Of a DNA stretch of 64,000 nucleotides, positions 61,512 to 64,000 are shown in pieces. The notes below the pieces were generated by a model, which did no database searches, had not been told where the DNA came from, and saw only the letters and a list, made by a program, of their open reading frames with translations. The stretch lies in contig NC_081334.1 of the NCBI RefSeq assembly GCF_022539665.2, forward strand, positions 2,914,001 to 2,978,000, written 5' to 3'. A program made the translations under genes and the position numbers. This DNA comes from Daphnia carinata (taxonomy: Eukaryota; Arthropoda; Branchiopoda; Diplostraca; Daphniidae). Numbering within the stretch: the stretch's first letter is position 1; every line of letters begins with the position of its first letter.

Positions 61512-64000
61512 ATGGATCTCAAGAAAATCAGTGGAGCAGAGTTTTTGCCTTTAGCAAACGCTAAAAATAGACAGCTGCAACAAAAGGTAAAATGTTTTTT
61601 CTGTTTCATGATCTCGATAACTTATTATTTATTTAAACTTATTATTTTTTTTTTTTGGCACTTCTTTTTGCTGACAGGTACGGGACAAACGAAATAGACT
61701 AGCGCAGGTGCTGTTAGAACTTGATCAGAACGAGAACATCATAAAAACTGCTGATGAAGATCTCACGACACTGGAACAAAACACGCAACAAACGAATGTA
61801 AGTGCCTATAATAAGCTGGTAACTTTCACTTTGTTCGATTTAGAAAAATTTGGAACGGTTTTTTTTGAGCAAATTAAGATCACTAGCGATGTCTCTCTTG
61901 CATTAAAGCGTGTGATACAGCATAGCATTCTCCATTTGAATTTGCCATTGTTTTGAAATGACGTCCGCTATAAAAAAATAATTAATAATTAGAGACAAGC
62001 AAGGAATCGTTCTTGTAGAATTCATGGTGAAATGTTATGAGAATTTTTTTTGACGACTTAATCGGCTACTTGTGTTTCTTTAAGGTTCTCGCAAGCAACA
62101 TACGGAGTCAAGTCCGCAAGGAACGTGAAACGCTAAATTTAACAAACAATGAAATCGACACCATAGAACAGGAAACTAAAAAGCTTCAGCAAGCCTTGCA
62201 GCAAACCAAAACGAATTGCCAATTTCATAAGGTTCATAATTCATAAATTTACTTTGGGAATGCTCGTGCTTAAAGTAATAACGAACATCTAGAAAAAGCT
62301 AGCAGAACAGAATCTTGCTTTGGAGAGGCTCAACCAATTCTACGAGGAAGAAGATAAATTCGTGGCTGTTATGGAAAAAATGGTTGAATCTCAATTGGAG
62401 GATCACACTACTCTGGAAAAATATTCCCATCAAGACAACATGACTATCAAGGTTAATTAACACAACAGATTTGGTTGTCGTGTGCTCCGTTAAAATGAAA
62501 TAATTTTTCATTTTTCATGCAGGATTTGGAGATAAAATTAGCTAGAACGAGGGAAGATATCGACGAAATAGAACGTCAGTTTAAAATGGCCAAAGAAGAT
62601 CGCGAAAATACAGCCATCCAGTTGAACAAGATGCAAGAAGAATTTCGAGCCATGACCGAAGATCGCGATCGCAACCTTTTGCAATGGGAGGCGACTATAA
62701 GCCAACTGGATAACTGTAGGAAGCAACTTGATAAATCTCGAGCCGTAAAGATTTTACTACCGCACGTAATTGACGATTGATGTCTCAAAGCATTATTTTT
62801 CTCGTAGGATTATCAAACAGTGAAAGAATTAGCTAATGCCGACCAGAATCGACTTGATAGTATCAATAGGTGCATTAAGCAGTTCCAGGACGACATCAGT
62901 GGTTTGGAACGGGCTTTTCGTGCTAGGGAACTTGTGGCTAACCAAATGAAATTAAAGATAGATGACCTTGATAAAGTACACAGTGAACAGCAATCCGAGG
63001 TTAATATAGTTTTTTAAGAATTCTTATGCCACATATACTTGAGAATAATATTTGTACAGTACGTTGCGTTCGAAAAAGTAGCAAAAAGACTTACAACAGA
63101 AATAATGTCAACAAGGAAAACTGCGGAAAGCCTTAAACAAAAAAGCATCGAAGTTCAAGCTAAATTGGCTGAAGAGCAAGAAAAGTATAAACAACAGGAA
63201 AAAGAGCTGGAGCAGTTCAGGAAGACTGTAGGCTCAGCAAAGGCACAGAAAGAATCCCTCTCACTTCTAGCAAAGGTAAGGTTTAAAAGGCATTTTGATT
63301 GCAAACAAAATATTGAACGTTATTCATTAAAGGCGGCGGATGAGCGCTTTGCGCGCCATCGGAACCATCTTAATCAAATTGCAAACGAATTTGCCAGCGT
63401 TCAAGCTGATATCAGCAATATCAAATCAAAGTTTAACAGCTGTGTCACAGGTGTGCGATTTAACATCCATAGCATTCGAAACCTGGAGAATCAAATATCT
63501 GCCCTTCAACAGAAATTAGTTCAGCAAGAAGAATTGATTTATAATAAGGTAGCAACGTACACATTTTTCTGTCGATTTGTTTCGGGATTAATTTGAAGCT
63601 TTTAACTTTTCTTGTTGCTGAACTGTTCAAAAGAGTATGGACATTGTTCGCATCGAATTAGATTTACGAAGACTACGACATAGCGACGGAGAATATGAAG
63701 AACGAAAATCACAACGTGAGCAGATTGATGCTTTAAAGTTCGACATAGATGCTGCTAATTCAGTTCTAGTTGCTCTGAAATACGAACTATCAAAAACCCA
63801 GGTAGGGTTCGGATTGCCAATGAAGTTGTTTAGCTTTAGTGCCTAGAGAATCAATTAAATACTCTTGCCATTTCGTTAGAGTGATGCAATGGGATTACAG
63901 CGAAGCTGTGATATTCAACAACAAAAAAAGAACGTCATGCAAACACTATCCAAGCAGCTGGAATCTGAGTGCCAAAGTCGTGAAAGAGAAAGTCGTGATC
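61512..64000 (+). CDS. CCDC39: CCDC39, 96-nm axonemal ruler protein (5' part)
   Basis: Exons: 61512–61586, 61678–61797, 62085–62231, 62293–62451, 62523–62744, 62808–62999, 63060–63275, 63333–63548, 63634–63801 and 63880 to the window end, all phase 0: 545 residues so far, running off the edge. Nearly all of it is coiled coil. Alignment from memory to CCDC39: DHTTLEKYSHQDNMTIKDLE matches the TLQKYAQQD region, LLQWEATISQLDNC matches the QWENTIEQM region, and QQEELIYNKSMDIVRIELDL matches the QQEIMYSQDF region. CCDC39 with CCDC40 sets the 96-nm repeat of motile axonemes and anchors inner dynein arms and the nexin–dynein regulator. A 24-base segment bounded by GT and AG in exon 8 is in frame and too short to be an intron. 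Confidence 0.85.

Noticed and set aside
63451..63474. Possible 24-base intron in CCDC39 exon 8 (CACAG/GTGTGCG … ATAG)
   Set aside because: Far too short for splicing, and the sequence stays in frame without it.

Overview
The window looks like arthropod nuclear DNA, most likely a cladoceran crustacean such as Daphnia. The protein genes are split by many short GT–AG introns (often 60–100 bases). They include a FoxQ2 forkhead factor, a Spätzle-family cytokine, SCAMPs and a tandem trypsin-fold family. The species was not tested by any search.

Region by region. (a) 1–11.3 kb is repeat-rich: a tRNA-like relic, a cluster of perfect hairpins (347–619), a small spliced minus-strand gene of unknown function (1547–2142), a piggyBac-type MITE with TTAA ends (3609–3946), a purine-rich minisatellite (4006–4465), a foldback element (5759–5951), a copia-retrotransposon relic (6280–6670) and an array of CTCF-like motifs (10045–10316). 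(b) 11.3–37.6 kb is a gene-poor block of microsatellites and homopolymers around one intronless gene, FoxQ2 (23049–25025). (c) 37.7–48.6 kb is a head-to-tail array of seven six-exon trypsin-fold genes. Every copy has lost catalytic His57 (now Lys or Ser) and Ser195 (now Glu or Gln), but keeps Asp102, Asp194, the six usual cysteines and a basic activation site. (d) 48.9–64 kb is gene-dense: a possible small secreted peptide, a SCAMP gene head-to-head with an ARL14EP-like gene, a twelve-exon Spätzle gene (best match spz4), a second SCAMP gene head-to-head with eIF3j, and the 5' part of CCDC39, which runs off the end. Candidate RFX X-boxes lie upstream of CCDC39.

The housekeeping genes (SCAMP trafficking, eIF3j translation initiation) and the ciliary gene CCDC39 appear to be neighbours by chance rather than a pathway cluster. 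The seven pseudoproteases form one co-evolving family made by tandem duplication. One copy appears to have turned its first intron into coding sequence and to be a recombinant between neighbours.

The best candidate for an undescribed system is the array of secreted, activation-competent but catalytically dead trypsin homologs. All coordinates, splice sites and reading frames were worked out by eye. The exon lengths of every multi-exon gene sum to a whole reading frame, which supports the models, but no transcript or database evidence was available.
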